Both the position numbers and the translations under genes were made by a program. The notes below the pieces were generated by a model that saw nothing but the letters and a program-made list of their open reading frames with translations, ran no database searches and was not told the origin of the DNA. From assembly GCA_020444415.1 (NCBI GenBank), contig JAHLLA010000001.1, positions 248,001 to 312,000 on the forward strand: a DNA stretch of 64,000 nucleotides, in the 5' to 3' direction. Positions 56,190-64,000 of the stretch are shown here, in pieces (position 1 is the stretch's first letter; each line of letters starts with the position of its first letter). Source of the stretch: Bacteroidota bacterium. Lineage in GTDB: Bacteria > Bacteroidota > Bacteroidia > Bacteroidales > F082.

Positions 56190-57299
56190 TTAAATATATT
56201 GGGCCAGATCATCTTCACTCCCACCCTCGATATTCGACTTCTGCTCTTTCTGATGGGCGTATAATTCAAGTTCTGCCGGAAATTTTCCCTTATTATTCAG
56301 ATCAATAATTTCTTTCACCTTATCTACCGGAATGGCCATCATATTGTTAGAATCGTCCATATAGGCATACCACATCAAATTTTTAAGCACATCACTTTTT
56401 ACATAAAATGCCTTTCCTTTTTTTGTTTTCAATTTGATCCGGTTGTCGGGAAAATTCTGAAGCGTATCGATATAGTTATCCAATTCATGATTCAGGCAAC
56501 ATTTCAGCTTTCCGCATTGGCCGGCCAGTTTTTGAGGATTTAATGACAGTTGTTGGATGCGTGCCGAATTGGTTGAAACACTCTGGAAGCCACTCATCCA
56601 TGAGGCACAACACAATTCACGACCGCAGGAACCGATACCTCCCAACTTAGCTGCTTCCTGCCGAACGCCAATTTGCCGCATTTCAATCCTGATGTGGAAT
56701 GCTTCTGCCAGTTTTTTGATCAATTCCCTGAAATCGACCCGTTCATCGGCTGTGTAATAAAAGATGGCTTTGGTTTTATCACCCTGGTATTCAACATCAT
56801 TTATTTTCATGGCAAGGCCAATATCCAAAGCAATCACCCTGGTTTTGTGCATGGTTGAATCCTCAAGTTTAATAGCATCAAGCCATTTTTCGATATCCAA
56901 TGCACGGGCATGCCTGAAGACCCGGTTGAGTTCCTTATTTTCAGGATCAACTCCTTTTCTTTTCATTTGAAAGCGGACCAACTCACCGGTAAGGGAAACG
57001 ATGCCGATATCATGCCCCGGGGAAGCTTCAACAGCAACAAGTTCTCCTTCCTGAAGAATCATGTCACCCGGATGTGTATAAAAATCTTTTCGCCCGTTTT
57101 TAAATCGGATCTCTACGATGCCGGTTTGGCCTGCGGCTGAAGGGTCTGTGATATCATCAAGCCAGTTATAGGAACTTAGCTTGCAGCATTTCATCTGGTT
57201 TACTGCCGATAATGTTTGATCCGTATCTGTGCTTATGCAACAGCCGCGAGCAGAGGATATATATTTGGAGGTTTCCGTATTATGCTTCTTTTCTTCCAT
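56190..57299 (-). CDS. ricT: RicT/PSP1-domain protein
   Basis: A 369-residue protein of the RicT (YaaT, PSP1 C-terminal domain) family. The cysteine pairs GSCGRELCCASW near residue 225 and CGKLKCCLNHE near 265 are conserved. RicT takes part in an iron-sulfur-containing complex regulating RNA processing in Bacillus. The role in Bacteroidota is not established. The N-terminus has an unusual Cys-rich stretch (GCCIST, CCKLSS near 20-41). It has its own -7 box. It lies between holB and gldH. Confidence 0.92.
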   Translation of the reverse strand: MEEKKHNTETSKYISSARGCCISTDTDQTLSAVNQMKCCKLSSYNWLDDITDPSAAGQTGIVEIRFKNGRKDFYTHPGDMILQEGELVAVEASPGHDIGIVSLTGELVRFQMKRKGVDPENKELNRVFRHARALDIEKWLDAIKLEDSTMHKTRVIALDIGLAMKINDVEYQGDKTKAIFYYTADERVDFRELIKKLAEAFHIRIEMRQIGVRQEAAKLGGIGSCGRELCCASWMSGFQSVSTNSARIQQLSLNPQKLAGQCGKLKCCLNHELDNYIDTLQNFPDNRIKLKTKKGKAFYVKSDVLKNLMWYAYMDDSNNMMAIPVDKVKEIIDLNNKGKFPAELELYAHQKEQKSNIEGGSEDDLAQYI

Positions 57300-57321
57300 G
57301 ACCCTTCTATCTATAACTTTA

Positions 57322-57329
57322 CAAATGTA
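57322..57329 (-). promoter_or_regulatory. -7 promoter box for ricT-gldH-PBP1A
   Basis: The minus strand reads TACATTTG, an exact match, 23 nt before the ricT ATG. Confidence 0.45.
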
Positions 57330-57391
57330 TGAATTATGTCAATTTCATTCGTGAATTGAGCTGATTAATTGAGTGAACATATTGAAAACAC

Positions 57392-58546
57392 TTATTGCCT
57401 GGCCGATTTCCGTCCCAGGGCCAGAAGATCAATTAATTTAAAACTGAGATCGGTAAACAGAATACCCGGATGTGCATTTCTTTCCACGTGATAAACAGCT
57501 TCATTCAACAACTGGTAGATTTCCTGACGGTTGGAAGCATTGATGAAGGGTGCCAGTTTGGATGAAAAATCCAATTCTTCATCTTTTTTTAATACCAGAT
57601 CATTGTGGTTTTGATTATGCAGCATGCTTTGATGCACTAAATCCAGTCCGTAATTTAAAAAACCCTTTTGCTTTTCGCGGCCCAGGCGGGCGATGTCGGC
57701 ATTAAATTTATTGATTTCTACAAAATCGCCGGGTTTAAAACAATACCGGAGCCACTGCCTGAAGGCAATAAAATTTCCATGAATGTCTTCCGTATTTTCA
57801 AAAAGGTCTTTCGCCAGGTTCCAATTACCGGCTGAAAGTGCCGCGATTATCTCTGCTTTTTCTATATCGATGCTGTACCTGCTGATCAGGGCCTCCTGTA
57901 TATCTTTTTTGGCAATCTTAGGCACCTTAAGCAACTGGGACCGGGAGCGTACAGTTGGCAAAATAAGTTCATATCGCTCAGCAATTAAAATGATGATGGT
58001 ATTTTCCGGTGGTTCTTCAAAAGTTTTTAGCAGTTTATTGGATGCTGAAATATTAAGCTTTTCTGCCATCCATATAATGATCACTTTATAGGGTGCTTCA
58101 TATGATTTCAGAGCCATCTTCTGAATGATGTCGCTGGCATCCCGCACGAAAATTGAACCTTGCTTATTACCAACCTTCAAATGATTATACCATCCACTTT
58201 GCGTGATATACATACCACTTTTTGTTGCATATTCCCTGAACTCATTCAGGAATAACTCCGATTTCGGATCCTTTTTGACTGAATCATTTGATGTAGTGGG
58301 AAAGAAAAAATGCAGATCGGGATGTGAAAGTTTTTCGTACTTCTTGCAGGAAGGGCATACACCGCAACTATCATTTTCCTGATTGTTTTGACAATTTATA
58401 AACTGGGCGAACGCCATAGCTAACGGAAAAACTCCCTTCCCTTGAGTTCCGAGAAATAATTGGGTATGAGCTACCCTGTTTTCTCGGTAACTGCTGAGCA
58501 TACGATCAATAACCTGCTTTTGTCCTATGATGTCTTTAAACTGCAT
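57392..58546 (-). CDS. holB: DNA polymerase III subunit delta-prime
   Basis: A 384-residue clamp-loader subunit. It begins FKDIIGQKQVIDRML, has a degenerate P-loop (LGTQGKGVF near residue 32) and then a zinc module CQNNQENDSC, CGVCPSCKK. The P-loop loss is normal for delta-prime, which does not hydrolyse ATP in E. coli. ISASNKLLKTFEEPPENT near 170 and SRSQLLKVP near 205 are classical. Part of the replisome. Its own -7 box lies 14 nt upstream. Confidence 0.93.
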   Translation of the reverse strand: MQFKDIIGQKQVIDRMLSSYRENRVAHTQLFLGTQGKGVFPLAMAFAQFINCQNNQENDSCGVCPSCKKYEKLSHPDLHFFFPTTSNDSVKKDPKSELFLNEFREYATKSGMYITQSGWYNHLKVGNKQGSIFVRDASDIIQKMALKSYEAPYKVIIIWMAEKLNISASNKLLKTFEEPPENTIIILIAERYELILPTVRSRSQLLKVPKIAKKDIQEALISRYSIDIEKAEIIAALSAGNWNLAKDLFENTEDIHGNFIAFRQWLRYCFKPGDFVEINKFNADIARLGREKQKGFLNYGLDLVHQSMLHNQNHNDLVLKKDEELDFSSKLAPFINASNRQEIYQLLNEAVYHVERNAHPGILFTDLSFKLIDLLALGRKSARQ

Positions 58547-58559
58547 ATAAATTCGTGCT

Positions 58560-58567
58560 CAAAAATA
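58560..58567 (-). promoter_or_regulatory. -7 promoter box for holB
   Basis: The minus strand reads TATTTTTG, an exact match, 14 nt before the ATG. Confidence 0.45.
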
Positions 58568-58611
58568 CGAAATACACGCTGAGCTTTTCACAAAGCTTCG
58601 CTTTTAAAATT

Positions 58612-58640
58612 AAAAAAAGGGCCAACATTCAGTCAGCCCT
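58612..58640 (-). terminator. Intrinsic terminator of sdhCAB operon
   Basis: On the minus strand the stem AGGGCTGAC/GTTGGCCCT (two wobble pairs) with loop TGAAT is followed by T7. It lies just after the sdhB stop. Confidence 0.88.
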
Positions 58641-58663
58641 CACTTTATTTCAACTGTTAGTTG

Positions 58664-59404
58664 TTACGACACTTTTGCACATAAAAACTCCCGGTTCATG
58701 CGTGCAATGTTGGTCACAGATATTTCTTTCGGACATTCGGCTTCACATGCATAGGTATTGGTGCAATTTCCAAATCCCAGATCATCCATTTTGGCCACCA
58801 TTTTCTGTACTCTTTCTTTGGCTTCCACCTTACCCTGGGGCAATAATGCAAACTGGGATACTTTTGCCGAAACAAACAGCATAGCTGAAGCATTTTTACA
58901 GGCCGCCACGCAAGCGCCACAACCTATACAGGAAGCTGCATCCATAGCCAAGTCCGCATTTCTTTTTTTAATGGGAATGGCATTGGCATCCGGTACACCA
59001 CCGGTATTTACTGAAACAAATCCGCCTGCCTGTATAATTTCATCGAATGCTGTGCGATCCACCATCAGGTCTTTGATGACCGGAAATGGTTTGGCCCGCC
59101 ATGGTTCAATTACAATGGTGTCGCCATCATTAAACCTGCGCATGTGTAACTGGCAGGTAGTAATAGCTGCATCAGGCCCATGCGGTTTTCCGTTTATGAA
59201 CAAACTGCACATACCACAAATGCCTTCGCGGCAATCATGATCGAAAGCCACAGGGTCTTCTCCTTTTGCCACCAATTGTTCATTCAGGATGTCGAGCATC
59301 TCAAGGAATGAAGCCTCAGAAGAGATATTTTGGATGGGGTACATAACAAATTTTCCCGGGGCATCCTGGGCAGCCTGCCTCCATATTTTTAGTTTAAGAT
59401 CCAT
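58664..59404 (-). CDS. sdhB: Succinate dehydrogenase/fumarate reductase iron-sulfur subunit
   Basis: A 246-residue iron-sulfur subunit. The [2Fe-2S] ligands are in [12 protein letters not shown] near residue 59 with a further Cys at ITTCQLH. The [4Fe-4S] and [3Fe-4S] ligands are in [12 protein letters not shown] near 148 and [12 protein letters not shown] near 217. It passes electrons between SdhA and the membrane subunit. Last gene of sdhC-sdhA-sdhB; the operon ends at a strong terminator. Confidence 0.96.
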   Translation of the reverse strand: MDLKLKIWRQAAQDAPGKFVMYPIQNISSEASFLEMLDILNEQLVAKGEDPVAFDHDCREGICGMCSLFINGKPHGPDAAITTCQLHMRRFNDGDTIVIEPWRAKPFPVIKDLMVDRTAFDEIIQAGGFVSVNTGGVPDANAIPIKKRNADLAMDAASCIGCGACVAACKNASAMLFVSAKVSQFALLPQGKVEAKERVQKMVAKMDDLGFGNCTNTYACEAECPKEISVTNIARMNREFLCAKVS

Positions 59405-59422
59405 AGTCCCTTAATTTTTGCT

Positions 59423-61369
59423 TTATGCAGTTTTATAATTACGTTGTTTCACTTCTATATTTTCATACACCAGCGGTTCCTTGTTCAGCTTGGGTTCTTT
59501 ATCATCACCCTGATACTCCCAAGCTGATACGAACATGAAATTCTTATCGTCGCGCATGGCTTCGCCTTCTTCGGTTTGATATTCTTCACGAAAGTGGCCT
59601 CCACATGATTCGTTTCTATCCAAAGCATCCATGGCCATCAATTCTCCCAATTCTAAAAAATCGGCCAGACGTAATGCCTTTTCTAGCTCTACATTCATCC
59701 CTGTTTTCTCACCAGGTACTTTTACATCAGTCCAGAATTCTTTCCGGAGTTCTTTGATTTCTTTTATGGCTTTCTTCAAACCTTCTGCATTTCTTGACAT
59801 CCCCACGTGATCCCACATGATCAGTCCGAGACGCCTGTGAATGGAATCGACCGTTTTTTTACCTTTTACAGCAAATAATTTATCGATGCGCTCCTGAACT
59901 TCCTTCTCAGTCTTTTCAAATTCAGGACTGTTTGTATCAAAGCGGGGTACATTGATCTGGTCAGCCAGGTTGTTCTGCATGGTGTAAGGGAGCACGAAGT
60001 ATCCGTCAGATAATCCTTGCATCAATGCAGAGGCTCCCAGGCGGTTGGCACCATGATCAGAGAAGTTGGCTTCGCCACCCACAAAAAGGCCGGGGATGGT
60101 GCTTTGCAGCTCATAATCAACCCAAACACCGCCCATCGTATAATGAATCGCTGGATAGATCATCATAGGTGTTTCATAAGGATTCTCATCCACAATTTTT
60201 TCATACATCTGGAAGAGGTTGCCGTAACGGGCTTCAATCACATTTTTACCCAGCCGTTTAATGGCATCTTTAAAATCGAGGTAAACAGCCAAACCGGTAG
60301 AACCCACCCCATGACCTGCATCACACCTTTCTTTGGCTGCGCGTGAGGCCACATCACGCGGCACCAGGTTTCCGAATGCAGGGTATCTTCTTTCGAGGTA
60401 ATAATCCCGATCTTCTTCTGCAATGACTGTTGGTTTTAACTCACCTTTCTGAATTTTTTCGGCATCCTCTTTCTTTTTGGGTACCCAAATTCGTCCGTCA
60501 TTTCTAAGACTTTCGCTCATCAATGTCAACTTCGACTGGTAATCACCATGTACCGGAATACATGTAGGATGAATCTGTACAAAACTCGGATCAGCGAAGA
60601 GTGCACCTCTTTTAAATGCCCGCCAGGCAGCACTTCCATTGGATGTCATCGCATTGGTAGATAAGAAAAATACATTACCGTATCCTCCGGTGGCGATCAA
60701 CACGGCATGGGCTGCATGACGCTCTAATTCACCAGTAACCAGGTTCCTGACAATAATACCTCTTGCCCTGCCATCCACTTTAACGAGATCGAGCATTTCG
60801 CGCCTTGTATACAATTTAACAGAGCCTTTGCTGATTTCCTTGCTGAGTGAACTATAAGCTCCCAATAACAACTGTTGGCCGGTTTGACCCCTGGCATAAA
60901 ACGTTCTTGATACAAGTGCGCCACCAAATGATCTGTTATCAAGCAATCCACCATATTCCCTTGCAAAAGGTACACCCTGGGCCACACACTGGTCGATGAT
61001 TTCATTACTGACTTCCGCAAGACGGTACACATTGGCTTCACGCGCACGGTAATCGCCTCCTTTTACAGTATCATAAAAAAGCCGGTAAATGCTGTCGCCG
61101 TCATTCGGATAGTTTTTAGCGGCATTGATACCCCCTTGTGCCGCAATACTATGGGCACGCCTTGGACTATCCTGTATACAAAATACTTTCACATTGAATC
61201 CGAGTTCTCCCAGGCTTGCTGCTGCAGCACCTCCTGCCAAACCGGTTCCAACGACAATGACATCAATTTTTCTTTTATTGGCAGGATTTACAAGATTCTG
61301 CTTTGCTTTATAATTTGTCCACTTTTGGGCCAATGGGCCTTCTGGTATTTTTGAATCTAAGTTGGTCAT
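59423..61369 (-). CDS. sdhA: Succinate dehydrogenase/fumarate reductase flavoprotein subunit
   Basis: With the ATG at 61369 the flavoprotein has 648 residues. The FAD site is [19 protein letters not shown] near residue 38, and the covalent-FAD His lies in [15 protein letters not shown] near 73. The substrate site includes [21 protein letters not shown] and [13 protein letters not shown]. It is the Bacteroides-type enzyme used for succinate oxidation or fumarate reduction. The TTG at 61376-61378 is less likely as a start, and the chosen ATG lies 9 nt after the sdhC stop. Confidence 0.96.
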   Translation of the reverse strand: MTNLDSKIPEGPLAQKWTNYKAKQNLVNPANKRKIDVIVVGTGLAGGAAAASLGELGFNVKVFCIQDSPRRAHSIAAQGGINAAKNYPNDGDSIYRLFYDTVKGGDYRAREANVYRLAEVSNEIIDQCVAQGVPFAREYGGLLDNRSFGGALVSRTFYARGQTGQQLLLGAYSSLSKEISKGSVKLYTRREMLDLVKVDGRARGIIVRNLVTGELERHAAHAVLIATGGYGNVFFLSTNAMTSNGSAAWRAFKRGALFADPSFVQIHPTCIPVHGDYQSKLTLMSESLRNDGRIWVPKKKEDAEKIQKGELKPTVIAEEDRDYYLERRYPAFGNLVPRDVASRAAKERCDAGHGVGSTGLAVYLDFKDAIKRLGKNVIEARYGNLFQMYEKIVDENPYETPMMIYPAIHYTMGGVWVDYELQSTIPGLFVGGEANFSDHGANRLGASALMQGLSDGYFVLPYTMQNNLADQINVPRFDTNSPEFEKTEKEVQERIDKLFAVKGKKTVDSIHRRLGLIMWDHVGMSRNAEGLKKAIKEIKELRKEFWTDVKVPGEKTGMNVELEKALRLADFLELGELMAMDALDRNESCGGHFREEYQTEEGEAMRDDKNFMFVSAWEYQGDDKEPKLNKEPLVYENIEVKQRNYKTA

Positions 61370-61378
61370 ATCTTTCAA

Positions 61379-62050
61379 TTATTTGAAAAAGTAAATACAA
61401 ACAGGAATCGTTATGTAACCTAATGTGATCACAATGGCAAGAATACGGCTTAAGCTTTTGATAAAAGGCGTATATTTATCATGATTGAGTCCTAACGACT
61501 GAAATGATGACTGAAAAGCATGATCGAGATGAAAACCTAAAAACAGCAGGGACAGCACATAAAACAGCACATAACCTCCCATTTTAAATTTTTCGAGTAC
61601 AAGGATACCCATATCTTCTATGCCTGCCAAATCACCACTATGAATTTCAGGAACCGTTCCGCCAATTTTCTTCACAAAGAAATCAGCCAGGTGTATCCCC
61701 AGAAAAACCAGGATGATAATACCGGTATGGATCATAAACTTCGAAAAGAAGGATGTTTCGGAAATGGCCTTTTTATCGTAACGTTTCGGTCTTGCCATCC
61801 AGTTTGCTATTTGAAGAATGAAGCCAAATAAAATATGGATAGCAAACCCGCCAAACAACACCCATTGAAATGTTTGAATGAACACATTTGTTCCCATGAA
61901 ATGGGCCACCGTGTTGAAAAGGCTCCTGCCGTCATCTACCAAAATCAACAGGTTAATGGTGAGGTGTACAAGAAGGAATGTCAGCAGGAACAAGCCTGCC
62001 AGCGACATGATGTACTTCTTGGTTAAAGAAGAGTAAAGTTTCATACTCAT
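61379..62050 (-). CDS. sdhC: Succinate dehydrogenase cytochrome b subunit
   Basis: A 223-residue five-helix membrane subunit of the Wolinella/Bacteroides fumarate-reductase type. Histidines in LLVHLTINL, GFAIHILFG, MIHTGIIILVFLGIHLADF and LGFHLDHAFQ are placed to bind haem b. It anchors SdhA and SdhB in the membrane and exchanges electrons with menaquinone (family knowledge). The ATG at 62044 (MKLYSS) is an alternative start. Confidence 0.94.
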   Translation of the reverse strand: MSMKLYSSLTKKYIMSLAGLFLLTFLLVHLTINLLILVDDGRSLFNTVAHFMGTNVFIQTFQWVLFGGFAIHILFGFILQIANWMARPKRYDKKAISETSFFSKFMIHTGIIILVFLGIHLADFFVKKIGGTVPEIHSGDLAGIEDMGILVLEKFKMGGYVLFYVLSLLFLGFHLDHAFQSSFQSLGLNHDKYTPFIKSLSRILAIVITLGYITIPVCIYFFK

Positions 62051-62092
62051 AACTTAATACTATTTACCAGATTATTATTAAATCGAATTTGT

Positions 62093-62100
62093 TACATTTG
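62093..62100 (+). promoter_or_regulatory. -7 promoter box for aminopeptidase gene
   Basis: TACATTTG is an exact match, 85 nt before the ATG at 62186. It faces the sdhC box 13 bp away on the other strand. Confidence 0.45.
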
Positions 62101-62113
62101 CTCGTAGCACCAA

Positions 62114-62121
62114 CAAATATA
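62114..62121 (-). promoter_or_regulatory. -7 promoter box for sdhCAB operon
   Basis: The minus strand reads TATATTTG, an exact match, about 63 nt before the sdhC ATG. Confidence 0.45.
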
Positions 62122-62185
62122 TCAAAGTATCCTTTAAGATTTTTTTCGTTTTTATAATTTATAACTAATTTAATTAGTGCGACGT

Positions 62186-63481
62186 ATGCGTCATCAACCA
62201 ATAGATAGTTTACTCTTTAAAACCAACCGTGAGCGCTTTATCCACAGGCTTCCAGAAAACGCAACTGCAATTCTTTTTTCAAATGATCAATATCCACGAA
62301 ATGGGGATCAGTTGTTTAAGTTCCGGCAAAATTCCGATTTGTTTTACCTAACGGGAATTGATCAGGAGAAAACCATCTTAATGATTTCACCCAACTGTCC
62401 GAATCAGAAACTTAGAGAAACGCTTTTTATCATTAAAACCAATGAAAAGTTAGCTACCTGGGAAGGGCACAAATACACCATAAAAGAAGCCCGAGACATT
62501 TCAGGAATTGAGAACATTTTCTGGCTTGATGATTTTGAAGCATCATTGCGCGAATCACTTTCATCAACCAAAACCGTATTTTTAAACAGCAATGAGTATG
62601 TAAAATTTTTCAATGATGTTTCCGATAAAAATCATCGATTTGCTCTGGACTTTAAAAATAAGTATCCATTGCATAAGATGGAACGCGCCGCTCCAATATT
62701 AACTGAATTGAGAACAATCAAATCAGCGGAAGAGATAAAACTTATTCAAGAGGCCTGCGACATTACACATAAAAGTTTTGAAAGGATTCTTAAATACACA
62801 AAACCTGGTGTTCACGAATTTGAAATTGAAGCTGAGATCGACCATGAATTCACCATCAACAGGGCTAACGGACATGGTTATGCGCCTATTATTGCTTCCG
62901 GGAAAAATGCCTGCGTATTGCATTATATTGATAACAATGAAGTTTGCTCAGATGGTGATTTATTATTGATGGATTTCGGTGCTGAATATGCCAATTACAC
63001 AGCCGATATGAGCCGGACCATCCCGGTAAACGGAAAATTTAGCGAAAGGCAGAAAGATTGCTACGAGGCTGTTTTGCGGGTTTTTAAAGAGCTGAGAAAA
63101 TTATATATACGAGGCAATACCCCTGATTTTATTAATACATCAGCAGAAAAATTAATGGAAGCGGAAATGATAAAACTTGGCTTATTTACTGCTGAAGATG
63201 TAAAGAATCAGGATGGAGATAACCCACTTTTCAAAAAATACTTTATGCATGGCGTAGCACATCCCATTGGATTGGATGTGCATGATGTGGGATCGAAATA
63301 TGCACCATTTGCACCGGGCATGGTTTTTACATGCGAGCCTGGCTTGTACATTCTTGAAGAAAATATTGGCATCCGGATCGAAAATGACATTTTGATTACA
63401 GAAGACCAACCCATTGATTTGATGGAAAACATACCTATTGAAATTTCTGAAATTGAACGAATGATGAATGAATCATTATAA
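62186..63481 (+). CDS. Xaa-Pro aminopeptidase (M24 family)
   Basis: A 431-residue metallopeptidase that removes N-terminal residues preceding proline. The N-terminal creatinase-like domain (about 1-165) holds SNDQYPRNGDQLFKFRQNSD. The pita-bread domain has metal ligands in MDFGAEYANYTADMSR (two Asp), HGVAHPIGLDVHD (His), CEPGLY (Glu) and GIRIENDI (Glu). The ATG at 62186 is preferred over the GTG three codons upstream. Cytoplasmic. Divergent from sdhCAB. Confidence 0.93.
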   Translation: MRHQPIDSLLFKTNRERFIHRLPENATAILFSNDQYPRNGDQLFKFRQNSDLFYLTGIDQEKTILMISPNCPNQKLRETLFIIKTNEKLATWEGHKYTIKEARDISGIENIFWLDDFEASLRESLSSTKTVFLNSNEYVKFFNDVSDKNHRFALDFKNKYPLHKMERAAPILTELRTIKSAEEIKLIQEACDITHKSFERILKYTKPGVHEFEIEAEIDHEFTINRANGHGYAPIIASGKNACVLHYIDNNEVCSDGDLLLMDFGAEYANYTADMSRTIPVNGKFSERQKDCYEAVLRVFKELRKLYIRGNTPDFINTSAEKLMEAEMIKLGLFTAEDVKNQDGDNPLFKKYFMHGVAHPIGLDVHDVGSKYAPFAPGMVFTCEPGLYILEENIGIRIENDILITEDQPIDLMENIPIEISEIERMMNESL

Positions 63482-63507
63482 ACTAACAATTACTATTCAC
63501 TAAAAAC

Positions 63508-63512
63508 GGAGG
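63508..63512 (+). promoter_or_regulatory. Shine-Dalgarno site for aqpZ
   Basis: GGAGG with 7 nt to the ATG at 63520 (4 nt to 63517), so the second ATG is the better-spaced start. Confidence 0.6.
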
Positions 63513-63516
63513 AATC

Positions 63517-64000
63517 ATGATGGAATTATCAAAAAAATTAGGAGCAGAATTTTTCGGCACCTTTTGGCTGGTGCTTGGCGGAACCGGAACAGCTGTTCTA
63601 GCAGGTGGCGGTGTAGGCACACTGGGTATCTCACTGGCATTCGGTTTAACAGTGCTTACTATGGTTTATGCTGTGGGCAGTATCTCCGGTGGTCATTTTA
63701 ACCCGGCTGTTTCATTCGGACTTTGGGCCGGTGGAAGATTTGCAGGCAAAGACCTGTTGCCTTACATTGTGGCACAATTAATAGGCGCTATTGCCGCATC
63801 CGGGGTATTATACTTAATTGTCAGCGGAAAAGCAGGATTTGAATTAACTGAAGGAAGCCTTGCTTCAAATGGCTACGGAGAACACTCTCCCGGTGGATAT
63901 CCTTATTTGTCGGGACTGATTATTGAAGTAGTGATGACATTTATGTTCCTGTTTATCATTTTAGGTGCTACCCACAGAAGAGCACCAAAAGGATTTGCAG
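63517..64000 (+). CDS. aqpZ: Aquaporin AqpZ-like channel (3'-truncated by window edge)
   Basis: The frame is open to the right edge of the window, giving 161 residues. Sequence from the start: [18 protein letters not shown], then the first NPA box in [12 protein letters not shown] near residue 66, then further membrane helices. This is the AqpZ pattern (water channel of the inner membrane). GGAGG at 63508-63512 lies 4 nt before the first ATG and 7 nt before a second ATG at 63520; a strong Shine-Dalgarno site is rare in this window. The second NPA box would lie beyond the edge. Confidence 0.93.
   Translation, partial: MMELSKKLGAEFFGTFWLVLGGTGTAVLAGGGVGTLGISLAFGLTVLTMVYAVGSISGGHFNPAVSFGLWAGGRFAGKDLLPYIVAQLIGAIAASGVLYLIVSGKAGFELTEGSLASNGYGEHSPGGYPYLSGLIIEVVMTFMFLFIILGATHRRAPKGFA

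Noticed and set aside
57392-58546. Defective P-loop in HolB as a sign of a broken gene
   Set aside because: A degenerate Walker A is normal for delta-prime, and the rest of the protein and its zinc module are intact.

Overview
The window comes from a member of the Bacteroidota, most likely a free-living, gliding or T9SS-bearing lineage. It is AT-rich. The evidence is a fused MurF-alanine racemase, gliding genes (gldF, gldG, gldH), five proteins ending in a type IX secretion (T9SS, 'YPNP') sorting domain, a TonB-dependent receptor with a carboxypeptidase-like N-terminal domain, and Bacteroidota-type promoters. Exact or near-exact TAnnTTTG (-7) boxes lie just upstream of about two thirds of the transcription units, and Shine-Dalgarno sequences are almost absent. 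No rRNA, tRNA, CRISPR array, insertion sequence or prophage gene was recognised. Genus cannot be fixed from the sequence alone.

Layout. 1-6.1 kb: the end of a membrane glycosyltransferase, then obg, pdxA and the murF-alr fusion. 6.2-12.4 kb: a VTC-domain / DUF4956 / CotH-kinase group next to a secreted beta-helix protein. 12.5-18.2 kb: a polyprenyl-linked glycosyltransferase pair, then an AlgI/AlgJ-type O-acetylation pair. 18.2-26.3 kb: large surface proteins, comprising a papain-like peptidase of about 1460 residues, a beta-propeller protein, a secreted phosphoesterase-like protein and an LVIVD-repeat protein. 26.4-28.7 kb: glutamate dehydrogenase and an FkbM methyltransferase, followed by a 439-bp non-coding stretch built of 7-bp repeats. 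29-32.7 kb: gldF-gldG-DUF4340. 32.8-43.3 kb: a FadL-type porin, two T9SS or envelope proteins, a putative metalloprotease-propeller-barrel protein, hemolysin III, TonB, a pseudouridine synthase and panB. 43.5-50.2 kb: a TonB-dependent receptor, a possible small RNA, ornithine aminotransferase, a phospholipase D-like protein and a TPR membrane protein. 50.3-58.6 kb: the yicC-gmk-oxidoreductase-nadD operon facing holB-ricT-gldH-PBP1A. 58.6-64 kb: sdhCAB, a Xaa-Pro aminopeptidase and the start of aqpZ.

Most of the genes are housekeeping or envelope genes: peptidoglycan precursor synthesis (MurF-Alr) and polymerisation (PBP1A), cofactor synthesis (PdxA, PanB, NadD), respiration (SdhCAB), nitrogen flow (GdhA, RocD), and export of surface proteins through the T9SS and gliding machinery. 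The least understood parts are the VTC/DUF4956/CotH group, the heptad-repeat island at 28.75-29.09 kb, the possible small RNA at 46.15 kb, and several unusual protein architectures listed under findings.
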